Origin: Plasmopara viticola
Lineage: Eukaryota; Oomycota; Peronosporomycetes; Peronosporales; Peronosporaceae
DNA length: 64,000 bases
Assembly: GCA_001695595.3 (NCBI GenBank)
Contig: MBPM02000052.1
Location: 62,001 to 126,000 of the forward strand
Reading direction: 5' to 3'
Below the pieces are notes generated by a model. That model saw nothing but the letters and a program-made list of their open reading frames with translations. It was not told where the DNA came from and ran no database searches. A program made the translations under genes and the position numbers. The first letter of the stretch is position 1, and every line of letters starts with the position of its first letter. Positions 30,754 to 41,740 of this stretch are shown one piece after another.

Positions 30754-32046
30754 TCATCGGGTGCCCTCCAGTCGGTGGTACACTTGTTGCAGTCGGTCTA
30801 AAATCATGGCACTCGTCGGAGAGCGCCCATCCTCGACTTGTGCCACGACAATTTTTAAGGCGGGAAAGGTACCAAGGATCTGGTCCACGACGTCGGCCGT
30901 GGCAAAAAGCGCCACCAACGACATCATGGGGATGACGGCACCGTGTACCTGTAACCGTTTGACGACGGCAAGGACCATGTCCGCGGACGTGATGCCATGC
31001 TCCAGAATAAACACATTGTGATAATTGAGACTGGTCGGGAGTCGCGTGCCACAGATTGTCGCTGTAACAGCTTGTCCGTCTGAGCCCGACAGGGTCCGAA
31101 AGGTTACGTACCCTGTCGGATGGTCGGGCTCGATTAATCGGAACAACTCGAGCAACGGGTACCCAGTCCGTTCCATCGAAATGGCACACGGCGGGTGTTC
31201 CAGTGCCACGCCGTCCGATTTGCTGGAATTCGGGAGGAAAATCTCGACCGTCTTGATTGGTACAAATGCCAACGCTTCCTCGAGGAGCAGCCGCAAGAGG
31301 CGATCACTCGAGCGTCGAAATTCACTCCGCGTTGCATGTTTATTTCTCAACGTCGTCAAGAGACCCACGACGGCTCTCGATTGCATCGCATAGACCCCCA
31401 CTTGCTCTCGCCTGGTCCTGTCATCTGCCCTTGTCCAGTCCCTTTTGCCCCGTTTCACTTGGACCGTCTTCACGCGGGGTTTTTTCGGGTGTTTCGCCAT
31501 GGGGTTGCCATCTTTTCGGGACAAGACTTCCTCCCGATGTTTGTTCAAGTTGCAAATGGCGGCACGACTCACTTGGTACTCTTTTGCCAAGACGGATTGT
31601 TTCTCACCTTGCTCAATCCGCGACAATATGATTTGACGGTCCATTTCGCGTAAATAGCGCGACGCTTTGACGGGTACCGTCGTCCCCGTTTCCTCGACTT
31701 TCGACATCGGTTTCGTCCTGGATCGACTGGTACCATTCATGTGGGTCAACTGGGACTGGTGCCACTCGGGTACACGGAGGAACCTGCGAGGTGGGCCACT
31801 CGAGCCGACGGGTTGCACGAACGCCTCTTGTGCATTGCGTTGGTGTTGCAGCATTGACGACAGCCTTGGCAATGGTGGACTATCCCGGTGGGGGCGTCCC
31901 GATGGTGGCGCCCCATCCACGGGAGGCGTGGTCTCTTCCGGACGCGAGACGGCAAAAGTGGTACCCTTGGGTGCCACTGGCGGAAATAACATGAGGGTAC
32001 ACGTGCGGGTAGATTTTTTTGTGCAACCAATGTGGCGTGGTGCCAT
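30754..32046 (-). CDS. HTH plus uracil-phosphoribosyltransferase-like protein
   Basis: An open frame of 430 codons. Residues ~130-175 contain a Psq/CENP-B-type helix-turn-helix (RIEQGEKQSVLAKEYQVSRA). Residues ~210-420 follow the UPRTase fold: a double-Arg/Leu helix (RLLRLLLEEALAFVP), SMERTGYPLLELFR, and a strand-loop region FILEHGITSADM where active UPRTases have the PRPP loop LLDPMLATGGS. The catalytic loop and the C-terminal PGLGDFGDR-type motif are not conserved, so enzyme activity is unlikely. I recall this HTH-PRTase fusion as a multicopy oomycete family; a ligand-sensing regulator role is inference. The true start is uncertain: the first ~115 residues are Pro/Ser-rich and a later Met (MSKVEETG) is possible. 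Confidence 0.75.
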   Translation of the reverse strand: MAPRHIGCTKKSTRTCTLMLFPPVAPKGTTFAVSRPEETTPPVDGAPPSGRPHRDSPPLPRLSSMLQHQRNAQEAFVQPVGSSGPPRRFLRVPEWHQSQLTHMNGTSRSRTKPMSKVEETGTTVPVKASRYLREMDRQIILSRIEQGEKQSVLAKEYQVSRAAICNLNKHREEVLSRKDGNPMAKHPKKPRVKTVQVKRGKRDWTRADDRTRREQVGVYAMQSRAVVGLLTTLRNKHATRSEFRRSSDRLLRLLLEEALAFVPIKTVEIFLPNSSKSDGVALEHPPCAISMERTGYPLLELFRLIEPDHPTGYVTFRTLSGSDGQAVTATICGTRLPTSLNYHNVFILEHGITSADMVLAVVKRLQVHGAVIPMMSLVALFATADVVDQILGTFPALKIVVAQVEDGRSPTSAMILDRLQQVYHRLEGTR

Positions 32047-32490
32047 TCTCCGGCTACCAAAAACCGCTCGAGAAAACCGTCCAGCCCTTGATTAGCGACG
32101 GGGGTGGATAACTGTACCCAAATTTGGTGACCCACGGAGTCCTTGCTACCGCGGTCGTCAGGGACCTCAAAGTACCCCATTTGACATAAAATGGGAACGC
32201 GAGTGCACGAGTGGCCTTTTTTTGGGTACCTGCCAAGTCATCTCCAATCGTGCCGCAACTCTGGCACGGCTTTGCATGCAACATTGCGCTCGCGAATCTC
32301 TCGTCCGCATTGTATGCGAGCATCAAGTCATGATCGGCTTGGAAGAAAAGGGACAGCGCATTGCTCCGTTGTCGGCGTGTCTCTGCGACAGAGACAATTC
32401 TCCTCGGTAGGGAAAACCAGGAACGGTACATTTTTGGATAACTCATGGAACACGTGGTACTGTCTGTACCCATCTTCCTTATGGAAATGA
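32047..32490 (-). other. Possible upstream exons of the HTH/UPRT-like gene, or separate small gene
   Basis: Minus-strand frames at 32473-32054 and 32180-31746 encode plausible but unrecognised peptide, with a CQSC pair and a candidate intron starting GTACCC near 32229. Their splicing to the downstream frame could not be settled by phase. They may be 5' exons, or leftovers of a related copy. Confidence 0.35.
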
Positions 32491-34021
32491 CGACCAGATT
32501 TAGTTTGAAACGCTCTAAATGCTAAAAAGAATGTCATGAAACCACCAACAAGGACAAAGTTTACACTAAATATAATCGTGGCACGATTTAAAATAGTTAT
32601 TATAGTAGTGACAGCCTCAGTTGTGCCGCCAAATGGGCGGAATAAGTGTGTTCTAGTCGCCGTGATAAGCGCGCAATATACCTGAGCGAGGTCTCTTTCT
32701 TAAAAAGACTACGATTTCTTGTTACCATGAAGGAAGAAAGCCTCGATTCCATTCTAGACAACATTAAATGCTTAGCTCTGAGATTAGATTAGTACGCGAC
32801 TACATTGGGCGAATAATCGATCCTTGGCGATTTGGTACCAAATAAGGTACCACAGTACCCTCTGAGGTCGGGTTCTGCACGATTCTGTTGCATTGTTCAA
32901 CTACGCAATACCTGATCAGGTACATGATCGCAGGTCCATCAACGAGTCTATGCGCTCGTGACTTTTACTCGGATGCGCATCTTTGCCCGCTCTATGGTCT
33001 CTTTCAAATGCTCGGTAGCTCGTCTTAGGGCCTAGATAGGTAACTAAAATTCCGTGATCTTTGCTTCTCATCCACACATGGACGAGGATCGCAAAGCAGT
33101 AGCTAGGCTGGGAGCAACGTAAGCACGACTCGAGACACTTGGTACTTGGGCTATAGCGCTAGTACATATTGGTACAGTTGACGCGTTAGAATGATGGTAG
33201 AATGGGTGTCCGCGCTCGCTGCGTCCGCACTGGAAGAAGCACCATCATTCTTCGGAAATCTATGCAATAGTCCAGTGGGGGGAGCGTTGCGTAGGACGCT
33301 ACCTTGGGTACTATCCTCACCAGCGTTACGAGCTTGACGTAAGAGACCAGACACGACGACGACAACGCCATACGCAAGTATAAGGGGTTTAACAAAGGTT
33401 TGTGCGATCCTTTCGATCCTGATAATGTATAAAAGGCATAGGCAGAGCTTACTTGACGTTATTGCAGGTATTAACGATACAAGCTGGCATGTTGCGAAGA
33501 AGATCATCTTGTCGGTAATCACGCTCCTACTTCAAGGCTCTTTCTCCACGCATCGGAAATCGACAAGATCTAAGACGTGGAGCAAGCTCATTTTTTGCGG
33601 ACGTAGGCTAAATGATGTACCGATTGTAGTGCAAACAAGCCTGTGAGTAAAAGGGTACGTTAAAAGTCCTCTTTACAAACTGTGAGCAGACACAAGGTGA
33701 GGCGAAAAGTGTTAGTTAGCTTCATTTGAGACAAGCACTAGGTTTGATTCGCGAAAATAACTTGAGTGGCAAACGGAGACGTCAGGATTGAGATGACAAG
33801 GTCGTCAGTACCAAGCAAGGATATGAAACTCAGCCCAAAGAAAGAGCGAAGGAAAACGCAAATGTCGAGTAGAGAATTAATCAATGTAGATAGAAATGTG
33901 GAGAATGGCAACAGTCTCTAATGTGGAGGACAGCCGCAATATTCGAGACCTGCCGAGGGCGAAAAAATAGGCAAAACACGCACATTCGAGTGAGTACATA
34001 ATTGGAGACAAAGCGCTGATA
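32491..34021. other. Gene-poor interval, transition to AT-rich DNA
   Basis: No gene supported. Frequent GGTAC words continue to about 33.65 kb. On the minus strand near 33151-33522 there is a hydrophobic stretch (LILAYGVVVVVSGLL) followed by STQGSVLR, faintly like a secreted effector start, but the frame lacks a Met immediately before the hydrophobic part and no EER follows. Confidence 0.4.
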
Positions 34022-34498
34022 TCAACAATCTAAAAAGCTAAGAATGTGAATAAACGTGAAGTTGTGATTCAGGACGTAGTGAAGAGGATTACCAGGAAGT
34101 ATGGACCTTCTCGCTGAAAGTTTACCACCAGAATCATTACCGTGCACCAATGGAGGACGGTGACGGAATTTTAGCACTATCAGGGTTTGCTGATCAATTT
34201 TAAAGCACAAGTAATTATTATGCTGGCAGCGATCATGGATGAACAAAGGTGTTTGCTCTAGAAAAAGACGTGCTCTTGTGTCGAGCGCGGGCTGCAATTT
34301 GTCCTCGCCGAACTTAGCGCTGTATGAAGTCTTTACAATGTCGCAGGAGTCGGAAGCCAGACATTGAGGATGATTTTTACAATTTTGACACAGTATAGGA
34401 GTCAGCTTTGGATTTTCGATGTTCATACTATCGGCAGCACAAGAGAAATCCACGATCACAAGGAGCCCAACAATCTGATCGAAAATTCGAAGACTCAT
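34022..34498 (-). CDS. Possible small secreted Cys-containing protein
   Basis: A 158-codon frame beginning MSLRIFDQIVGLLVIVDFSC, which looks like a signal peptide, followed by a Cys-rich first half (LCQNC, QCLASDSC, RCQ). No RXLR or known domain. It lies in repeat-rich DNA and might be a chance frame or an old secreted-protein gene; codon quality could not be judged. Confidence 0.3.
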   Translation of the reverse strand: MSLRIFDQIVGLLVIVDFSCAADSMNIENPKLTPILCQNCKNHPQCLASDSCDIVKTSYSAKFGEDKLQPALDTRARLFLEQTPLFIHDRCQHNNYLCFKIDQQTLIVLKFRHRPPLVHGNDSGGKLSARRSILPGNPLHYVLNHNFTFIHILSFLDC

Positions 34499-37049
34499 CT
34501 GCTGAAATCCAACACCGTCTGCAATGTAAAGTGAGTATAATTTATGGGTGAAACTTCAATTAGCAGAAAGGTTGGTGATGTAGCCGGAAAGGTGATGCAG
34601 ATCGTGAAAAGGATGGGCTCTCGGTGAGACAGATGCATAAGAAAAAAAGACGAGAGCTCTGTGACGAAAGGATCCGGAGATCTGATACAAAACAAAGGGA
34701 GTGCAATGACGAAATGAAGCTAAACACGGTAGAGCTTGCACATCGGAAACATGATACACGAGCCCAATATGCCATCGTGATTTTCAACTGACGCACAAGG
34801 AATGGCTGTATGGAGTTTCTTGCAAGGGCTGTGCGCGCACCTCATTATTTGATGGTCGGTACAAAGCACCTTTCCCCGACTTTCTGCCACACACCGATAT
34901 CCAAGGTTTCGACAAAGTGCAGAATTAAGTTTCGCACCACTTTTGAATTGTCGAGATTCCGACTTATTGCCACACACCGACATCCAAGGTCTCGAAGGAC
35001 TGCGAGAACAAACTATTTTTTGGATTTCACGTAGGTGTTGTCGGGTGCCACGTGTACTTTCCTGAAAATAAGAGTCAGTAGCCGGGAAATTCAGTACACA
35101 GTACAAAGCCCGCTGCGAATTAAGGTACAAATCAGAGGTGAAAAAGTGGCTGCAGACGTTTAGTGAATTTGTCAAACGATTTGCCGTAGACGAGGACGTG
35201 GACGTCTCATCCCACCATGCAAAATTTGAAACGTGATAGAGCAGTAGCATCGTGGTGGACGATGTCGGATGTGGCGTTTAAACTTTCGGGGAGAAATTTT
35301 GGAGTGACAGTCAACTACGAAACAAATCGTTTTGTGTAACAGCTTACTGCTAGACTTTGATGCGTTGGACGAAACACAGGAGAGGAGAGCTCAGAAAGCG
35401 GTTGAAGGAAAAAAACTACGGTACTTTAGAGGCAAACACAGTGGCAGCTAATGTCAAAATTCGAACTGACGACAATGTGATCCTAGAGAGAACCATTACA
35501 TACCTAATGGAAATCATTGATGGCACTCGAAATGCGAGCACAAAAATTGGGTGAGGATTCTTTACTCAAATCACTACCGTGATTATGTGACTGATTGTTA
35601 CTATGAACTTGTCAATTCCAGATTTCTCATTAATCCAAGAGCTGGACACGGAGCTGAAAGTATAGATGGTCGAGATGATCTAGCTCTGTCGTGTAGACGT
35701 GTTGGCCATTGAAGACTTGAGGAGGGAAAAAAGTATAGATATGAGAGCAGAAAAGTGGGCGCGAAGCGATCAGCGAAAATGCCGTCGCGTTATCCAGTCC
35801 TTCAAAAATACAGTCAAAGACGACAGTCGAAATCAAATGAAGAACATTAGGTTAATCTAGCCTTTGAAATCTTCACACACCACTGTGCATCGTCGAGGAA
35901 CACGTGCTCAGACGTCAAGATCTTCCGCATGCGACGAATGGCTAAACGCACAAAATGTGCAATACAGCAATGGACAAATAGGTGGCAGCGTTGTGCGGGA
36001 AAATGAAACTAACGATTTATCGAAAGGGCAGTGATGAAGATGACGTGGATTTGTGGCGATCAACATAGCCATGTTCTCGAGTACGGAGCTTGGATTTTTT
36101 GCGAAGGGCAACTTTTCGGTCGTTTGTGAAAGTGAATTTCCTTTTGCATTCACCGATTTACCGAGATGACATCAATAGTGCTATCTCAAAGCTCTGCTGG
36201 CGATAAAAGAGTACCAAAAAGACCTAGATGATACTTTGCAAAAGAATGGAAAGCTCCACCTGATAAACAAAATTCTAAACAATTTGGAAGTCGAAGGTCA
36301 ATGCACAGTTCATCCAACACGCGTTTCCATGCCTGTATTTATACTTTTGGGATAGTGAGTCTCGATATTTTCGTGCACGTCGACGACACACTCTCTGCCC
36401 ATTCCCCGGTCAAACATTTTTTGCCTGATGAGCCGAAATCAATTACCAACCCTTCGAGAGTGATCGCCACCAAATGAGCCTCTACAATGACTGCTTTTTA
36501 CTGTCGAAGATTGCTTGAGCAGGAGCCGGCAAAATTGGTAAAAGTTGGCTGTGTCATGGTGTGTCCGCAAGACACTACCTCAGCTGCTCAGTATATTTTG
36601 CTCATCTGTTCAAAGAGAATCCTCCGCGCAGGAGCATTACACGACGACCTAGATTTTACCGAAAGCTGGCTCCACTGCTCTTACCACTATGAGTGAAGCC
36701 ATTGCTCGCATATGAGCCTTATATGATTTAAATTAAGAGCCACGCCGCAAACCGTGTCATTGGTCGGTGTTGTCGAGCTACCTTATGTGCAAGCTCTCCG
36801 AATAAAAGGCACTACTTTGCAATTTTGTGGTGACTTCTTGCTACGATACAACTACAAAAAAGCATGATAGACTACGATTGGCATTATTTAACGAATAGAA
36901 GTCGGACCTTGTACGCTTCTCTTAAAGCCAGGAGCCGCGTTTATTCGTCACATTGAACGTTTGTGTATGACAAAGAGCAGATAACATGGATTTACTGGTG
37001 CTTTTAAGCAGCTATAAATGGCGAGCTTTGACCTCACATTGAAAAACCA
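34499..37049. other. Gene-free, repeat-like DNA
   Basis: No recognised gene. Several short broken frames are present on both strands. A short motif repeats locally (gccacacaccgatatccaaggt at 34887 and gccacacaccgacatccaaggt at 34970), suggesting decayed tandem copies of an unknown sequence. Confidence 0.45.
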
Positions 37050-37440
37050 CTTTATCAAATAGGTATCCCAATTGAATCCATATCAAATATTTCTGGTGAA
37101 AAGTATATAATTTTGGCGGATGTTGCACCTGGTAGCCTTTCAGAATTAATTTCGGTATCATCCCCAAAGAGCCAAATATTGGCCCAAAAACACATAAATA
37201 GTGCAATGGGCAGATCAGTTATTAAATTGCATCCTTTGAGTGAACAGGAAATCTTCCTTCACGCCTTCGAAGTACGTCAGGAAGCTGTCCCTTTTGCTGT
37301 TAAAGCTCAAGCTTTACCATATAATGAATATAGCGGTGGCCATTGGCACTATCAGCCGCCGTATAGCCACCCGAATTTGCCTTGACAGCAAGGTCGAGCG
37401 TGGAGACAGGGCGTGATGGGGTGTTCAGAACCCGTACTTT
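37050..37440 (+). repeat. Unknown repeat Z, copy 1
   Basis: Matches the reverse complement of 61110-61560. Shared landmarks include aaacacat.aatagtgcaatgg and catataatcaatatggcggtgccattggcactat-like text followed by gccgtatagccaccc. The longest frame (37113-37385) is broken in the partner, so this is a decayed multicopy element, not a gene. Confidence 0.7.
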
Positions 37441-37779
37441 AAGCTGCGCATGAACAATGCGTTAAAACATGTCACGCAAACTAAGAAACGGATCGATAAC
37501 ACTAGACAGAAAGTGCACGTTTCATATTTTGCAGCGTTGCAAATGGTCAATTAGAAGCGAAACAAGTCGCATAACAACAGAATCGATCGTAAAGCTTTGG
37601 TCTTTTTTTCTGCGTCTGTCCTATCGAGAACAGGGTTTGAGAGTCATCGCTTACGAATATTTGCTAGCCATCTTTAACATTACTGGTTGCTTATACCTGA
37701 CAATCTAGATTGTGCTTGCAGTATATGACCTTATCTCTAGACACGCATTATGCGCTAACTCAAAACTCAAGAGCTTTTA

Positions 37780-38080
37780 TAAGGCCCAAGAGGTTTGCTG
37801 CTTCTGCGACACTTTCTGTTACGACTCAAATACGCTGCATCGTTTGAACCGTAAGACTTTAATGGTGGAGCTTAGGCACGAGTATGTGCAGCTTCGGCGG
37901 CCAATTCAAGTCGAAGAAACGCAAAGTCGCCACTATATTTAACATACAATGCCCATTCTTAAGCCTAAGAGATAAACTTAGCCTTTTAATTGTGACAGGG
38001 TCTATCGTATGGCTTAAACACTCTAGCAAACGGAGCAAAAGGCGGTGGAAACTTCTTCACTCCTCCGTATCTTAATTTTT
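37780..38080 (+). repeat. Unknown repeat Y, copy 1
   Basis: A diverged direct copy lies at 60780-61065 (shared ggtggagctt..gcacgagtatgtgcagctt against gtgggactttggtacgagtatctgcagctt, then caatcctccgt-like end). Not recognised. Confidence 0.6.
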
Positions 38081-38869
38081 GAATGAAGTGCTGGAAAAGC
38101 TTTAACCTCACGGCAAGCACAGATCTGTACAAGCGCTGAGACTTTCTTAAAAGGGAGTGCAAGAGATGTGAAATATTTACGAGCTCAAATTATTGACTAC
38201 CTGGATTTTAATCATGCACAAGTCGAGATGACAGGGTTTATACGCATTTCTTCCAAATAGACGCAACGAAATGACATGAGAAGGAGCGATGTTAGAAGCT
38301 GTTCAGAAAAAGTAACGCTAATGATAAGCTTATACCCTACTAAAAAGATGCATCAGCCTTTTGGACCGCGTATGATGATGTCCGTGGAAGTATCATTTTC
38401 TTATGCACTTGTAGGCTGTCGATTGAAATATATTTTCCCTCTTTGGACGCGGCGAACAGAACACATGATATATTGCTACCTCTTGATGAGGTTGGATAAA
38501 TATGATTTTGCCTAGCCTAAATGCTTTGCAGGCTTGCTCTCAAAAATCGCGCCCTTGTTATTTGTTTATGACAATAACGGGGTGAAAATGGTCGATGCGC
38601 TAGAGTTTTTAAGCTCTCACGAGGGCAAAAAGCGCATTTATTTTATTTCACTATGCTGAATTAGGACTTTTGCCACACATAAAGAAGCAAGTCCTGCACA
38701 CTTAGCTTTATTGAGCGAAGCTTTTGGAAAAGATGATGCATACAATTGATTGGTGTTGCTGAATCCACCACAATAGCGCATAAAATTCGAAACAGCACTA
38801 TCGACTACTTAGTATAGCGATAGCTGTGCCTTAATCGATATTAATTCTTTCAGCTCTCTAGAGAGAGCT
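38081..38869. other. Gene-free interval between repeats Y and X
   Basis: Only broken frames; the DNA probably belongs to the same decayed element as repeats X and Y. Nothing recognised. Confidence 0.4.
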
Positions 38870-39190
38870 AAAGTGGTTGCCTTTTCACGGCAATTATCTC
38901 TTAGTGAATCGGCGAACAAGTACTATGCGATTTTTAATGGCTATGTAAAGACAAAGCAATTTTTTGTGCCTGTTCTACCGCCGACGCTCAGTTTATAAAA
39001 CTTTATGGCGGTCTTTTTATAAGCCCAGATTTCTTTGAAAGTGTTGTACACCCGCATATGTCTTTTATTTTGCACTCAAGGCAATGGCTGAACGCGTAAG
39101 CTTTAACACCATATCAATCTGACGTCTCACCAATTTTTTTGACTTCATCGTCAGCACACATCTCTCTTTGCTCAATTAGTAGGCATAGAA
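38870..39190 (+). repeat. Unknown repeat X, copy 1
   Basis: A direct-orientation copy at about 60070-60385 shares gttgccttcacggcaat, ttttgtgcc.gttctaccgccgacgc and gtgttgtacacccgcatatgtct, then ttttgacttcatcgtcagcacacat. Both copies are riddled with stops; a former coding element is likely but unidentified. Confidence 0.65.
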
Positions 39191-39349
39191 CGAAAATCAA
39201 CGACCTGACCTCACGCTTTCTATAAGCACATCGTTAATGCAGCCCCGCCACATGCTCATCCACTGCAATAATGAAGCAGTGTGCTCATTTTTCTTGGAGT
39301 ATGCGAGACGAATAATATGGAAAAACATATCGAAGGGGGGACAACGTAT

Positions 39350-39670
39350 ACATTGTATATATCACGATTTAAATTAGGGCGGAGATTAAACACTAGGTGA
39401 TGGTGTTTAAAGCAGAAGAAAGGCGGTTTGATGACAGTCACCATCGCAAATTTTAGTATGTGTGTCAACAACTGTAAGCCGAATGTCGGTCTCGTCTAGT
39501 GGTTAGGACGTGAGCTTAACACGCTCAAGATCGAGGGTTCGATTTCCTCCTCCGCTATATGGTAGTGCTACTATATCGCTCATCCATTCTATTTTGCTGA
39601 CTTTTACGATAGCTACATTCAATACTTAAATTATATTTGACTTGAATTGTACAATTATAGACTTGTCCCC
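39350..39670 (+). repeat. tRNA-containing repeat T, copy 1
   Basis: About 320 bp repeated directly at 40219-40530, 867 bp downstream. Flanks on both sides of the tRNA-like core match (upstream gcaaattttagtatgtgtgt; downstream gctcatccattctatttt.ctgactttt). This could be a tRNA-derived SINE or a duplicated tRNA locus. Confidence 0.75.
39485..39557 (+). tRNA. tRNA-Val(AAC)-like, probable pseudogene, copy 1
   Basis: Anticodon stem tgagc/gctca with loop ttaacac gives AAC. The D stem gtct/ggac and T stem gaggg/tcctc pair, and the A- and B-box cores are present (tagtggttagg, gggttcgattt). The acceptor stem pairs poorly, so it is likely inactive. Confidence 0.45.
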
Positions 39671-39883
39671 TCAGCCAAGCAGTTGGCTACACAAACAAAG
39701 CAATTTTTACAAAAACGAAAGCTAATAGAAAGTATGAGGTGGCCCTCGTGCGACGATTTAGAACAAGGTGTACATTTCTTTTAGGTGCACTTTGCGCGTT
39801 GTCGTACGATGTTTTGGATCATTCTTGCTTTCGTCCAAGCTTGAAGCACATTATAAGCGAATAAAAACCGGTCACTTTTCAAC

Positions 39884-39964
39884 GACAGCTTGGCCGAGTA
39901 GTTGAGGCGATAGAGTAGAAATCCATTAGGGTAATTCGCGTAAGTTCAAATCTCACAGCTGTCG
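39884..39964 (+). tRNA. tRNA-Ser(AGA)-like, probable pseudogene
   Basis: 81 nt. A perfect 7-bp acceptor gacagct/agctgtc, typical class II start tggccgagt, anticodon loop gtagaaa (AGA) and a long variable arm are visible. Mismatches in the anticodon stem and T stem, and a B box reading agttcaaatct, suggest decay. Confidence 0.6.
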
Positions 39965-40218
39965 ATGCAAATTTGCTCGATAACTTCTTCAGCGCCGTCT
40001 TTCAAGATTACAGCTCTCAACGTCATAAATATGATATTATCCCTTTATGTATAAGTAGGCGACTGGTCACAAAATACGCAACGTGATCCTACATGTTACA
40101 TTTTCAGCGTGATTTGTCGGCCACCAGGATTTTGTTCCTTTAAGAAGGTGCAAATTTCATCGGTACTTTTGCTTCGTACTCAGATCAAAGTTCGCGTTCT
40201 GTTAAACCAAAATGAATA

Positions 40219-40530
40219 TTGTATTAATCACGATCTTTAGTGAGGGCGAAGATTTAACACCAGGTGATGATGTTAAAAGCAGAAGAATAGCGGTTTCGAG
40301 GCAGTCACCTTTGCAAATTTTAGTATGTGTGTACTAAATTGTGAATATCGGTGTCGTATAGTGGTTAGGACGTGAGCTTAACGCGCTCAAGATCGAGGGT
40401 TCGATCCCCTCCTTTGATATATGGTAGTACTACTATTTTGCTCATCCATTCTATTTTACTGACTTTTGTGATAGCTACATTCAATATTTTAATAGCATTT
40501 GGCTTGAGTTGTACAATCATAGACTTCAGT
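40219..40530 (+). repeat. tRNA-containing repeat T, copy 2
   Basis: The partner of 39350-39670, about 85% alike by eye, including the tRNA-Val-like core. Confidence 0.75.
40347..40419 (+). tRNA. tRNA-Val(AAC)-like, copy 2
   Basis: 73 nt. Acceptor atcggtg pairs with ctttgat at six of seven positions counting G-U. The anticodon stem tgagc/gctca with loop ttaacgc gives AAC, the T stem gaggg/ccctc is perfect and the B box ggttcgatccc is good. The D stem has a mismatch (gtat/ggac). It is better preserved than copy 1 and could be active. Confidence 0.5.
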
Positions 40531-40599
40531 ATAGCCAAGTATTGATCACATAGTCTAAAGGAGATATGAAGATCTCATTAATGTCAAAAGAAAAAAGTG

Positions 40600-41740
40600 G
40601 TCTCTGAAGACAAAACAAACAAACTAATTGTACGGGGGCATCTTCAATTCGAATGGTCCATCGGATCCGTACGAATATTTGACAAGAAATTTAAGGGTGT
40701 TTGTTGTCTGACTGGACACGTCTTTGACGTAACCATCTTGTATTGTTTGTCGCATCAGATGTACGTCATGAAATTGATTTGGTCTCAGGAGCCAAATACG
40801 GTGTTACACGGCAGTAGGATTTTACCTAAGGAATAGAGTGATGTCATTGACGTATTCTTCCGAGCACGCCACAGAGTGGAATTCGCTGAAATAGAAGTAA
40901 ATTTTTCATTCTCCGCCAAAATTAGAAAAATACGTAGATTGTACACATTTCAACAAATCAAACCCAGCGACCTGATTTTAATGCCTCACAAGGCGTATGT
41001 GTAAGCTTACTTTGATGCTGTTTCTAGGTAGAGCAAGTAAGATCCGACTTAAAAAAATCGCACTGGCTAATTGCGGAGAACTTTGAAGTGCATGTTCACG
41101 AAAAAGATTGATGCTAGTGCAGATCGCTATATCTTTGTTGCAGATAAAACATTCCCACTTGGCAGACGTAAAACTTGGTGGGAAACAAATATTAGTGACC
41201 AGATTGTATATGTGCGTCTGCACAGTTGCGCACACATGCGAAGCGTGTCAGCAATTTAATCCTTGCCAAATTTTATTAATACTGCCGGGGGCATTGAACT
41301 ATTTAGTTCGAAGTGGTGGCAAAGGCCTCAGCAGGCAACACGCATATTGTGGTTTCCGTTGATGCTCTTAATAAGATAAAGTACTCAGCGGCTGTGCCAG
41401 ACACGGACGGTGGTGCCAAAACAGAGCGCTGCTCCTCAATCATGTCTCTAGACAACAAGGACAATGATACATCGGGCAGCTTAAACATTCTTTGTTAAAG
41501 TGTATCTCAAGTGCCAGATAAAACAAGTCCATAGTACTCGGTATGCAGACCAGGGATCAGTTAGAGCAAGTAAGTTGCATCACCGAAGACGGGTTAAATC
41601 GTGGGTGTGCAAATTGGTCAAGGCCTTGCTTTCCCTTGTAGCTGAAACAATGCTGCTCATCATACACGCAACTTTAGTAAAAGGGTCATCATGCTTCATA
41701 AATGCAGCCGTAATTTGGAATTAACCTCGATGAGGAAAAA
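40600..41740 (+). mobile_element. Decayed Ty3/gypsy polyprotein fragment, copy 1
   Basis: Broken frames still read as gypsy integrase: a zinc-binding segment near 41230-41260 and then ASAGNTHIVVSVDALNK...AAVPDTDGG at about 41320-41410, matching the integrase core start (SGNTHIVVFVD.F.K..E..AVP). Several stops and frame shifts; not functional. An inverted relative lies at 56460-58020. Confidence 0.7.

Noticed and set aside
33151..33522. Possible secreted effector on the minus strand (hydrophobic stretch followed by GSVLR)
   Set aside because: The hydrophobic stretch is ~35 residues inside the frame, there is no RXLR-EER pair, and no paralogue was seen in the window.
37113..37385. 90-codon frame in repeat Z
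   Set aside because: The inverted copy at 61110-61560 breaks the frame repeatedly, so it is repeat-derived.
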